Shown here: in pieces, positions 36,118 through 45,500 of the stretch | Position numbering within the stretch: the stretch's first letter is position 1 | Layout: each line of letters begins with the position of its first letter | Origin: Pagrus major | Lineage: Eukaryota; Chordata; Actinopteri; Spariformes; Sparidae | Direction of reading: 5' to 3' | DNA: 64,000 nucleotides | Assembly (NCBI RefSeq): GCF_040436345.1 | Contig: NC_133221.1 | Coordinates: 1,559,906 to 1,623,905 of the forward strand | Position numbers and translations under genes: made by a program | The notes under the pieces: model-generated | Told to the model about the DNA's origin: nothing | The model's input: the letters and a program-made list of their open reading frames with translations, nothing else | The model's database searches: none

Positions 36118-36967
36118 GTTTAACTCCCTCTGTCATGTTTTATCTCATGATAAACTCAGGTGTTAACTTATTGTTGCTGTCGTGTTTGTATTCCTGGTTG
36201 TGTGACGTGCCTCTCCTGGTGACACCTGTCCTGCTCACTCATCCAGGTAGAAGTGAGACAGCAGGTAAACACCGGAAGTGTAAATAAAGAGCCGGAGTCC
36301 ATCAGGAGCGACCGTCACCGGACAAGCCACCGAAAGTACAAGAAAAAGAAAGAATAATACTTTAATTTTAGACGCTTTAAAAGCACCAGGCCTCAAACGC
36401 ACCAGAGGAGCTGTGACGTCACGTTATCATGTTGTTGAGAATAACCGTTAATATGCAAACAGCTGTAACGTTCCTGCTAACGGCAACGTGTTTTTTAACG
36501 GGAAAACACTTCATTTTTATGATTTTATCAACAACTTTGACACATATACGGGTTTATTTACCCGCAGTCGGAGCTGTTCTCCGTGTTCACGTTGATAAAT
36601 ATCATTTAAAAACGTCTGAGACTCGTTTAAATCGTCTGAACAGCCGCTAGCTAGCCGTCTAGCTGAGCTAGCTAGCCGGTAGAAGCTAACTGAACGCATC
36701 ACCGAGGTGCGTTCAGGGGGGGCTGCCGCTGAAAGGTACCTTAGATTTGGAGCAGGTGACGGACCGCAGGGCTCCGAAGAAGATGGGCAGCAGCGCCATG
36801 AACACCAGGCTGCCGTACGCCAGCGCCGTGCCCTCCGGGGTGGCCACGAATTTAGCCGTAGCGTTGAGCGCCTCGGTCCCGTTGGAGTCCGTGGCGTTCA
36901 GGGCATCCAGGACCACGGCGGCGGCGGCCTCCGGGGCCGAGGCCGGAGCTTGTTCTGCCTCGGACAT
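26375..36967 (-). CDS. hm13: Signal peptide peptidase (HM13/SPP), complete, main isoform of 383 aa
   Basis: ER intramembrane aspartyl protease that cleaves leftover signal peptides and some tail-anchored proteins (family knowledge). Coding exons in transcript order: 36740-36967, 33089-33187, 32900-32982, 32718-32806, 30899-30984, 30522-30647, 30305-30362, 29821-29941, 29584-29686, 29418-29503, 26375-26447. All borders are GT-AG and phases join without a break. Catalytic motifs: YD in GGLFVYDVFW (Asp about 234), GLGD in MLGLGDIVIPG (Asp about 280), and PAL at about 332-334; their spacing equals the human enzyme's. The luminal N-terminus has three N-glycosylation sequons (Asn 24, 29, 35). The protein ends in KKDQ, a KKXX-type ER-retrieval signal. 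The N-terminal 40 residues are Ala-rich and differ from human. An alternative last exon at 27702-27864 is annotated separately. Introns hold a MITE-born minisatellite and tandem acceptor copies. Confidence 0.96.
27702..27864 (-). CDS. hm13: hm13 alternative last exon (isoform without KKXX signal)
   Basis: Sits between exon 10 and the usual last exon. It has an acceptor ending GTGGTTAG and continues exon 10 in the same phase as exon 11, adding 54 residues (SYESSEEVLPASPRLTSFPT, then VSGSPASLASS, an SPRRRR stretch, ending in PTPHM) and a stop at 27702-27704. The total would be 413 aa. The LP-SPRLT-FPTVSGSPASLA core and the RRRR run match what I recall of the longer human HM13 isoform, so this alternative tail is old and under selection. 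It lacks the KKXX retrieval signal, so this form may leave the ER; in mouse a comparable isoform was described at the cell surface (from memory). Confidence 0.85.
28070..28260. repeat. GAGG/GGAA-rich purine stretch in hm13 intron
   Basis: (GGGA)n at about 28072-28098 is followed by purine-rich DNA between the alternative exon and exon 10. On the coding strand this is a long pyrimidine run, but it is on the wrong side of the alternative exon to serve as its acceptor tract. Confidence 0.6.
29942..30190 (-). repeat. hm13: GA/GACA microsatellite merged with the hm13 exon 8 acceptor
   Basis: 29945-30181 is (AG)n and (GACA)n on the plus strand. On the hm13 coding strand it is CTCTCT/CTGTCTGT ending CTCTGGTCCAG directly before exon 8 (29941). 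Thus roughly two-thirds of the 362-base intron 7 acts as an oversized polypyrimidine tract. Long plus-strand frames of Arg-Glu and minus-strand frames of Ser-Leu are artefacts. Confidence 0.9.
30629..30750 (-). repeat. hm13: 41-bp tandem repeat copying the hm13 intron 5/exon 6 junction
   Basis: Three units of 41, 41 and 40 bases (30629-30669, 30670-30710, 30711-30750). The first holds the first 19 bases of exon 6 plus 22 bases of intron 5 with the true acceptor. The other two, inside the intron, repeat the acceptor and exon start with few changes, so decoy exon starts fall at 30688 and 30729. A more diverged fourth copy is visible at about 30823-30850. Use of a decoy would read HFIANNLCVL and then a TGA stop. 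Confidence 0.9.
31135..32364. mobile_element. MITE of the TTAA / AGGAACAG family, swollen by a minisatellite (hm13 intron 4)
   Basis: The right end reads TTTTTTGGGTGAACTGTTCC followed by TTAA (32361-32364), the same terminus as the elements at 47803-48449 and 49238-49635. The left part (AAGAAGCCCCGAGATCCCAG, then GTCGAGGGTGTAAATAAC) matches their interiors, but the left terminus is not visible. Between them the element carries the 25-copy tandem array annotated next. Confidence 0.7.
31415..32332. repeat. 37-bp minisatellite, 25 copies, inside a MITE
   Basis: Units begin CTGACTTTATATCATCAGGA and end GATGATGGCTGAGC. Most are 37 bases; three or so lack one GGA and are 34. Variants with GACTGAGC in place of GGCTGAGC are mixed along the array. 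I counted 25 GACTTTAT starts. Outside the array the same bases occur once in the MITE's own tail, so the array grew from that tail. Confidence 0.95.
33188..36739. other. hm13: hm13 intron 1: repeat fragments
   Basis: The largest hm13 intron. It holds a dispersed repeat near 33600-33690 (AAAGATAGTTGATTTTTGAG, related to the start of the window), (GTCT)n at 34736-34759, (GACA)n at 35160-35230, a SINE at 35388-35554 and (CA)n at 36087-36112. An ACCGGAAGT site occurs at 36272. No additional coding exon was recognised. Confidence 0.55.
35388..35554 (-). mobile_element. tRNA-derived SINE in hm13 intron 1
   Basis: Read on the minus strand: a tRNA-like head GTGGCTCAGTGAGCGAGC (A-box type) at 35534-35551, a B-box-like GGGTTTGAATCC at 35475-35486, then TTTGTTGCATGTCAT and a CTTCCTCTCTC tail. 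This head-and-tail order is that of tRNA-derived SINEs widespread in fish. The B box has TTTGAA instead of TTCGAA, so it is probably not transcribed. Confidence 0.7.
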
Positions 36968-37260
36968 GGTTGTTCAGATACGGGCTTCAGGGGACCGCGG
37001 GCAGTGCTGGAGCGGCGGCGGGGGGCTGACAGACAGGCGGAGGCGGAGGCTGGAGCCGTGTGTTTGTCATTCATCCACCGCGGAGCCGCCGGAGTCGCGT
37101 TAAGGCCACGTTTCCTAAAGCAGCGAGCACAGAGGAGGCGGCAGCGACGAGGTCTCACTCTGCTGCTGTTACCGGGGACCGTAATCATCGCTGACAGCCT
37201 GTCTGCGTCCATGCAACATGTTTGAGATGTAGTTTGAGGGCCGGAGCTGAGGAAGAAACG
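36968..37260 (-). promoter_or_regulatory. hm13: hm13 5' UTR/promoter region, CpG-rich
   Basis: DNA upstream of the hm13 ATG is GC-rich with many CpGs (36700-37200), in contrast to the AT-rich surroundings, as expected for a housekeeping promoter. The exact start is unknown. The 172-codon open frame on the plus strand across this area is a by-product of GC-rich DNA antisense to exon 1. Confidence 0.5.
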
Positions 37261-37959
37261 ACAGGAGGAAGTTTGATGTTTCAAGTCTAAATGTAGGAGA
37301 CTTTTTTTCTTGAAGTGCATAGTGAAAAAAACGTCCTACTCATTGTTTTTCCTCACCCCTGGCCCTCGCACTCTTCCGTAGAAATTTAAGGAAGCTGGTG
37401 CTATAATTTCCCTCGGTCAATCCAGAGATTATGTTTGTGATTAATCAGTTAATGCTTTGGTCCACTACGTGTCAGAAAACAGTAAAAATCACAATCACAT
37501 TTTCCCAAAATCCAACTGAAAGACACTGGTGGCAATCTACTGGTGTTGGATGCTACTAGAGTCGATAAAACATGTAAAAGTGTCATCACAAGTAGCTTTG
37601 CAGAGGAGAAAACGTGACAGTGCCACTGCGTGATCAACACACTTAGACAACAGCTGTGCCTGAAACACCTGCTAGTGACAGACAGACCTGGTGAGTGTGT
37701 TGAGCTCAAGTGTGAGACATCTTCATGAAGATAGACGATCTCTGCTGTGAGGAACTGGCGCGTCTTCTTCGTTGGTGGAACAAGTTGTTCCGAGCGGCTG
37801 CAGCAGGTGTGGAGGACTGAAGCTGATACACAAGGAAATATGGATCAATGCATATGATCAGTTTCGATCAGAATGTATGAAAGACGAGGAAAAGAGTTTG
37901 AAGGGATTTCTAATTAACTCCATTATAAATAAGCTTCAAATAAAGTCTTTGTCATATTT

Positions 37960-38640
37960 TATATAAATATTTTAATGAAAAATCTGCAATTTTTTTTCCC
38001 AATAGCTTCCAGGTCACGTGACCCATTGACTCAAAATCAATGCCGAAATGTCTTCCTGTCCTAGTTGAGTGAGACAAATGGCTTTTTATTGGATTTTAGT
38101 CCTCGTCATATTTTATGTTAATATTTTAATGCCAAATCATAATTTTTCAAATGGGTCCTTGTATAGTCAGCAGTTTTTTTTCCAATATGTCCCAGGTCAT
38201 GTGACCCATTGATTCAAAATCAATGTCGAAATGTCTCCCTGTACTGTTTCAATGAGACACACCTCTTTTTTTATTTTAGTGTTTTTCCTATTTTTAAAAA
38301 TATGTATTTATATTTATTTTTTGTGAATATTTTTAAAGATAAATTAGTAACTTTCTTCAAAAGCTGCACGGGACCCATATTCACTCAAAATCAACGCAGA
38401 CATATCTTCGAAATGATTTTTGCATTTTAGTCCTCATATTTTATATTTATATTTTAATGAAAAATCTGCATTTTTGTCAAATGGTTTCATGTATATGCAG
38501 CAGTTTTTTTCTATAGCTTCCAGGTCATGTGACCTTTTGATTCAATATCAATGCTGAAATATGTTTCTATACTGTTTCAATGAGACACACCTCTTTTTGT
38601 TGGATTTTAGTTTTAGTCATAATCAATTAAATCGGTGCCA
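37960..38640. repeat. Diverged ~180-bp tandem repeat, about four units
   Basis: Units are marked by CTTCCAGGTCACGTGACCCA / GTCCCAGGTCATGTGACCCA, then TCAAAATCAATG, GAAATGTCTYCCTGT and GAGACA, starting near 38004, 38184, 38355 and 38517. The third unit is the most decayed. Each unit also holds a TCATATTTTATRTTAATATT stretch. The CACGTGAC core is an E-box-like palindrome in the first unit. No coding capacity. Confidence 0.75.
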
Positions 38641-39990
38641 CTCCGTCAGTTGGTCAGAAATCCACTGCTCAGCACACCGACCCACAACTGTTGGTCTGGT
38701 TGCTTCCTCATGGTTGCGACCAGCATGAATGTTCCTACAAGCTGATGTTTAAATTATGATGGTGAAGTGAACATTGGAGCGAGTTGAAGACAGATTTTCC
38801 AAACTTTTACAGCTCCTCTCCCCTCTGTCAGTTGAGTCCTCCAGTCTGGCTGTCACCTTCTGCTCCATACACACCAATGTAAAAATCTGAAAATGGTTAA
38901 TAAATGATGATCTTCTGAACTGTGACTGTGCAAAAAGCATGAATGATACGAAAAAGTTGAATGGATATGAGAAAGTCCAAATCTTTGTGCAAGTTTCAAA
39001 GTTTTAATGGAGTTTCTGTGAATGTCTGAAGGAGACGGACGAGTCTCTAAATGAGCCGGTGTGAAGTGATTTCTATTTGACTTCCATTAAAAATAAACTC
39101 AAAAGAAAGTTTAATATCTTGAAAAGTTTTAATGGGATTTGAAAGTTGAATGATTGTTTAAAAGGTGCCATTTGTGAGAAAAGTTGAACGAGACTCATAA
39201 ATCAACTCTTCTTGTCGCTGTGCAGCAGGAAAATGTGGGATTTTTGAACGTCCGTTTACTTGAATGGGCAGAAAAAACATGGAATATCTTGGAAATCATG
39301 GAAGATATCAAAATTCTGTACGATAGCAATGATGTCCTGATTGAGATGAAATAATTAATGTTAAAAACAAAAAAAACAAGACGGGAGAATAATCACCACC
39401 AATAACATCATCTGAAGCATTTTAATACAACATAAAAAAACTTGACTGAATATTAGAAACATAAAAACACACACACACATTCCTGACATATTTCAAATAT
39501 TTACACGATCAGTTTCTGTACAGACCTGAGGCGCAACAGAAAAGAAGAAGATGAAAACATGGAGGAGGTGTTCACTGACTCACCTGTAAAAACAGCTCTA
39601 TAATGGGTTTAAACTTCAATCTACAGTATGTACATTCATTTAGAAAGTGTTAAACTCTTAAGTCTTACATCAAGCATTTGTACTCTCGTGGTGCTGAACA
39701 GCTTCATCAGGCAGTTTTTTTTCATCTAAGCAGCTGTGTGGACCAGAATAACTACTCTGTCGTCGCTGCTAAACAATAAATAAACACTAATTAATTCAGA
39801 TAATTCCTTTAATCATCATCCTTTTAATTATTTCTGTTCACATAAACAATGAAAGTCTTTGGCATCGTCTAAATGGCACCAGAAGGTAGTTTCACTGTTA
39901 CTGATCCGGGTACAAAAAACTCTCCACCAGCAAAAATAGTGAAAATAATGTTAATAAGATCACAAAGTGTGTTCACAGGTCTGTGTGGAA
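38641..39990. other. Intergenic DNA, no gene seen
   Basis: Between hm13 and the DNase gene. No coding exon, RNA gene or clear mobile element recognised. Confidence 0.45.
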
Positions 39991-39994
39991 ACCG

Positions 39995-40305
39995 TAGTGT
40001 GAAGCCTTTTGTAGCTCCACAGGAAGCTGCATCGATCTGAGAACTTCCTCTAGTGATGTCACTCAGTGGCTAAGTTGCATTGTGGGTAACGTAGCCTCCA
40101 GGTTTTGAAAGGCAAGGTGATATCTCTGCTTCATTTGTTTTTAAACTGTCCACAATGAGTCCAGCAGTGCTGTAGGAGTGCAATGATAGACTAGTGGACT
40201 GCTTTTCAAAACCTGGTGCCTACATTACCCACAATGCAACATCCGCCGAGTGTCATCACTGGAGGCAAGTTATCGGATTACGACGCAAAAGGCTTCATAC
40301 CGCTT
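39995..40305. mobile_element. Fold-back (palindromic) MITE-like repeat
   Basis: Left arm 39999-40115 and right arm 40190-40302 are inverted copies: GTGAAGCCTTTTG versus CAAAAGGCTTCATAC at the outer ends, and TTGCATTGTGGGTAACGTAG versus CTACATTACCCACAATGCAA inside. The loop is about 75 bases. Part of one arm recurs at 16628-16660, so the family is dispersed. No open frame. Confidence 0.8.
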
Positions 40306-40654
40306 TTTCCTCATTGGCAGCCGAACTCCCCGAACACACTTTAATGTGGAAAGTTGACGTGCAGAATAAATGAAGATCATTTTTAGGTTCTCGTGATTTT
40401 TCATTCAGAGTTTCCTGATGATCTTATTTTGTAGTCAGTGCAGTTGCTGCTGCAGATGAGATCATGTAGCACCTATCAGATATATTTTCATGGTGATCAG
40501 GACTTCAATGGGTTTAAAGTATATTGGCTTCTTTCCTTCCTTTTAAAAGCACATTTTATATCGATATAATAATGAGATAATTAAGCATTGACCTTTCTGT
40601 GTCTTGCAGCTGGTCGGCGGCTCAGTCAGCTGCACTGTGGTCGGATAGTAGTGG

Positions 40655-41080
40655 GAGAAAGAAATACTACTGCGTACGTGAACTTTGTTTGTAAAAGTTC
40701 TACTTACTCAAGCTAAGCTAAGTGCTTAAATAGTATCTGCATTAAAAAACATCAAAAGTACCAAAAAGTACTCATTATGCAGAACGGCCCCAACGTTAAT
40801 ATGTAATCATCAGTGATGCTGCAGCTGGTGAAGGTGGAGATAATTTAACTACTTTATAATCTGCTGGGTAACTTTATCTGTAATATTATCTCATCATTTA
40901 TTAATTTATTTATAATTGGTTTTAATAATCTGAATCTGGAAAGTAACCAACATCTAAAGCTGTCAAATAATGTGGAGTGAAGTAAAACGTTATTGGAAAT
41001 ACGCAAGTAAAGTACAAGAACCTCAAAAACTGTAAAATAGTTCAGTAATTGAGTAAATGTATTTAGTTACATTCCAACTG
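40655..41080. repeat. MITE-like repeat, GTACTTAGTTAC family
   Basis: Ends in GAGTAAATGTATTTAGTTAC then ATTCCAACTG, and contains AAAAGTACCAAAAAGTACTC and the internal sequence also found at 13590-14325 and 52320-52925. It lies just downstream of the DNase gene and may overlap its 3' UTR. Confidence 0.6.
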
Positions 41081-41198
41081 AGTAACTACCATGCATGTTA
41101 CTTTGAGCCTGATCCCTCCCAGTAATCAGATTACTCTGTGAAGGTCAACAGACTCTCTGGCTTTTAGAGCATTTACACCCGAAGACTGGAGCAGACGA

Positions 41199-41377
41199 TC
41201 ACAGAGCGGACAGGAAGGACTGGACGACCGCAGAGACACTGAGGAGGATCAGGAGGGGCGTGGCCTGAAGGAGAAGGGCGGAGCCTTTTAGTGTCACCTC
41301 CACGGGCAGGTGGTCGCTCAACTGCAGCGCCTGGCAGACAGAAGCAACAGAGCACAGAGTCAAACAACAAGGACATC

Positions 41378-41418
<41 letters not shown>

Positions 41419-41565
41419 GAGAGACAGACAGACAGACAGGCAGACAGGCAGACAGACAGACTCACGAGGCTCCTGGAGAGTTTGAACTCTTTGTGATAGT
41501 TGAAGACATTTGCAGAGAACGGAGCGATCGCCTTCAGCAAGGGTTCCCCGTGGACTATGATCCTG

Positions 41566-41613
<48 letters not shown>

Positions 41614-41971
41614 CAAGCAAACAAAGAATATAGACAGTGTGAGCTGAAATCTTTTGCTTTCTCTCATCATTCTTTCCTCATGTCGTCCCCCATTTTATTC
41701 CATCTTCATTCCCCTGTCTGTACACACACACACACACACACACACACATGCACACACATGCACACACATGCACACACATACACACACACACACACACATA
41801 CACACACACACCTGTCATAAGCACAGTGGGTCTCATCAGAGACGGTGGTGTCCACTTTGTCTCCAATCAGAGAGGAGAACTTTGAACTGCTGAACAATCG
41901 GATCTTCTTCTTGCTGGCTCGGGTAACGTAGGCACAGCCGGCGTGGAAATCTCCCAGGAGCATCACATTCT

Positions 41972-42019
<48 letters not shown>

Positions 42020-42531
42020 ATTAATGCAAAGACACATTGAATTATTCATTGGCAGAAAACTCAAAACTCTCTGTGAAAATAAGAAATGGGAAAATAAGAG
42101 AAGCTGGAGGAAACAAAAACAAAAGAAAAGGAAGTTTATTTGTACATTTTGAAAATCAGTCCGAGTCACAGATGTGGGCTCGAGTCTGTTTTGATGACTT
42201 GCAACAGAACATAAATTACTTGAGACCTGGAGGTTGAACACACAATGTGTCATTTCTGCCACTAGAGGTCTCCTAATCAAAAAGAAGTCGGTAGCAGATC
42301 CAGACCTCCAGGAGTCTCATCAGATTCTGCTCTGATCCGACGGGAGCAGAGCTCAGAGTTACTTTGTGACTTGTGGGATTAAAAAGTGGATTTATCTTCA
42401 GTCCTGTTTATCAGCCTGACTGCAGCAGTGATCCGGAGGTGACCTCCAGGTTCTGTACTGTTGACTGCTGACTGGAGCTGGAGGGGAAATGGACTTTACT
42501 TCATGAACGTAACGTTACAGAGAGGAGAGAG

Positions 42532-42565
<34 letters not shown>

Positions 42566-45500
42566 TCTCTGCTGAGTGCTGACTTCACTCAGAGCTTCAC
42601 CTCAACTCAAACACAAATGTTACGTTTCGTCTCGTTCTCCAACTTCCCTCCTCTCTCTTCTAGAAGTTTTAGTGACAGACGACCAAATGTTACCTTTGAG
42701 GAAACTTGTTGATTTTTCTGGTTTGAACATCGTTGGAAATATTTGAGATAACGTAAGAACAAAGGTCGAGTTGTTTTTAGACTTAACGCAGAAATCTGAC
42801 GTTATATCTTCAAAGACTCAAACTTGACATTTTTTATTTCTTACTGAGAGGTAATTATGAAATAAATAACCTTTAATAAAGCTATTAGTTTATTACTTGA
42901 GTCACATGTCTGGTCCAAGCTGATGCACGATGCTAGCTAGCTAACAGCTTCAGCTAACGTCTTCGCCCTCCGCTGGTGTAAAGGTAAACAAGACGAGAAG
43001 TCTGAAAAGCTTCCTCCAGCTGTTCTCTCGTCCTGTCAAAGCCCTTTTCCTCACCTTGTTGTTCCATTTCTTGCTGACTTCCTCACAGACGTCGTAGAGC
43101 CGGTCGATCTCCTGGATGGCCTGACTGGGTTCAGTGTGCAGAGGAACCAGGATAAACTTGTTGATTGCTGCGGGAGAGAAAGAACACGAGGAGTCGTACA
43201 TGATGCACAAGGCGGGTCAGTAACTCCTGTATGTTTTGTGTCCACTGACCGGTTCTGTTGCTTTGGAACGCAACGACAAACGGCTCTCTGACAAAGGACT
43301 GTTTCTTCTGGTACTGATGCTGCCCCGTCACATTCACCGTCTCGACCCTGTTTGGAGAGCAGAAGAGGTTCAGATGGAAGAGGAATAAAACTGCTGCTGG
43401 ATCCAAAGTGGAGGGATTTTACTTGATCGTTCACTCATGAGCGTAATCCAAGTCACAAGATCAGAAATTGATTTGAAAAGATGTCATTGACACTCGAACA
43501 CGTGGGTTTTTTTTCTCTTTAAAAAAGTCCTCAGCTACTTCAGTTGTTGCAAAATAATGCAAAAATATTTCTGATGTCTTTTCATTCATGAAACATCTCG
43601 TTGAAGTTACATCCCACAGGCTGAGAGACTGTCCAGGTGTGCACAGGTGTGTTTGTGAGTGGATGGCGGCGCTGCATCTTACCTGTAGATGAACACGTAC
43701 TGCTGCATGTTGCTGGGAGAGTTTCCCAGACTCTTACTGGACAGCGACTTGTAGTGGTACCCGTTATACCTCAACACAACAAACAAACACAGAGAAACTG
43801 TGAGGAGAACAAGCAGTGAACGCTCATCGGTCACTATCAGCACAGTCCCACAACCATGTGAAGAGTTTTTTTATATGTGATTTCTCTCTGATTGATTTTA
43901 AACCTTTACCTATCTGGGGAAATATCACTGACGGTAAACTCTCCTTTTAAGGCAGGGAAGCTGTTGGCTGTTGTTTTCAGCTGTGTACAGTAATGCCACA
44001 GATTAATAAACAGCTACATTATGATGTTGTTCAATTAAAAAACAATTACGGAGGAAAATGAAACCATCCATCGCTGACATGGAGCCAGGTGTCCTCGGAC
44101 CTGGTGAGCTGCCAGCCACAAGGCAGAAATGTGACCGCAGACATCTGAAGCGTTGAGTTTTGACTCTGGTTTGTTTTTGCTGTTCATTACCACCGTAAAC
44201 CTCGAGACCAGTGGTTCTCAACTTTTATTTTTGCTTGTGAGAAAAGAGCAGTTTCTCCCCGGGCCTCTTGTCATGATTAAGATGTTTTTGTGTTGTTAGT
44301 TGCACCTCTCACACGGTTTCATTTAGATCAAAGTTTTAAGTCCAAAGTGTTTTTTTTTTTAATTTTTACATTAAATATAAATACTGGAGAAAAGCAAAAA
44401 CAAAAAACACACAAACTGAAAACAGATGTGTGAATCACATTAATCATGTGACGACCCCTCAGAGGAATCTGGTGACCCTTAGGAGGGGCCCGACCCCAAG
44501 GTTGGACTGAACGAGCTAACTGTTTATAAAGCAGTTCAGAGTGTCTCCACCTGTAACATGCTGCGCTGACATTGATGCAGTTTGTGAGAAAGTTGATTTT
44601 TGAGTCTGATTCCTGACTCGTCAAATACCGACGGAGGTCGGATTGGCCGCCATCCCAGAGCGTCGGTATTCGACGAATCGGGATTTCTTACAAATTTGAA
44701 ATTTAACAATCTAATAATGTCACACAGTCGCAGCATGAGACATTTTACTGCACAACCAGTGCTTTTACTCCATATTGGACTATTTTGACATTATTGTATG
44801 GTTACTTTTGCATAAGTGAGTCAGTCTTTAACCGCTGGGGCAGTCGGCAGTTAGTTTTCCCTAAAAACGACCTGTTTGACAAGTTTCCCACAGATCCACA
44901 CATGCACAACGACCTCGATTTAGACTGTGAACAACATAATTAAATAGGTAAGAATCATGCTTTTAATCCCACGTAGGTTAGTGATTAACACATTTTATAA
45001 TTCAGTCGGTATTCTCCTCCACTTCCACTATCTGCGACACTATTTTGCAGCAGCACCATTAACGCATTCTGGGTTTAGTGCCACACAAGACGTTTGGAAA
45101 TAAACGAGCCTGATCCAGAATGATGATGGGTTCAGACGGACCTTTCTCCACACAGTGTGGAGACGGGCCTGGCTGTGTGACACGACCCTCAGAGTGGCTC
45201 CAGGGACACCAGCAGACATGCACTTGTTAGGAGAGAGCTTGCAAATCCCACATCTCTTCGTTAGCATAATCAGATAGCTAAACTTGAACTTGATTAGCAG
45301 ATTGGAACCAACCACCCAAGATTAGAAAAATCAGTTTTCACCAAGAAATCAAACAGAAGAAAATGAGACTGTTGTTCCCTGTTAGACATCACCAGAAGGA
45401 AAGCAGCTGCCTGCACAGTTTCAGATAATTTGGGTTAAATTGGGTCATTTCTAAAGTGGAGCCAAGAAATGGCATTTACACCACCGGCACCAAATGTAGC

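Noticed and set aside
36120-36345. Possible solo LTR (TGT start, AATAAA-like signal at 36289, following GAGCCGGAGTCC)
   Set aside because: No second LTR, primer-binding site or target duplication could be found, so it is not supported.
36707-37225. 172-codon open frame on the plus strand across the hm13 first exon
   Set aside because: It is antisense to hm13 coding DNA and exists because the CpG-rich DNA has few stops; the product shows no recognisable domain.
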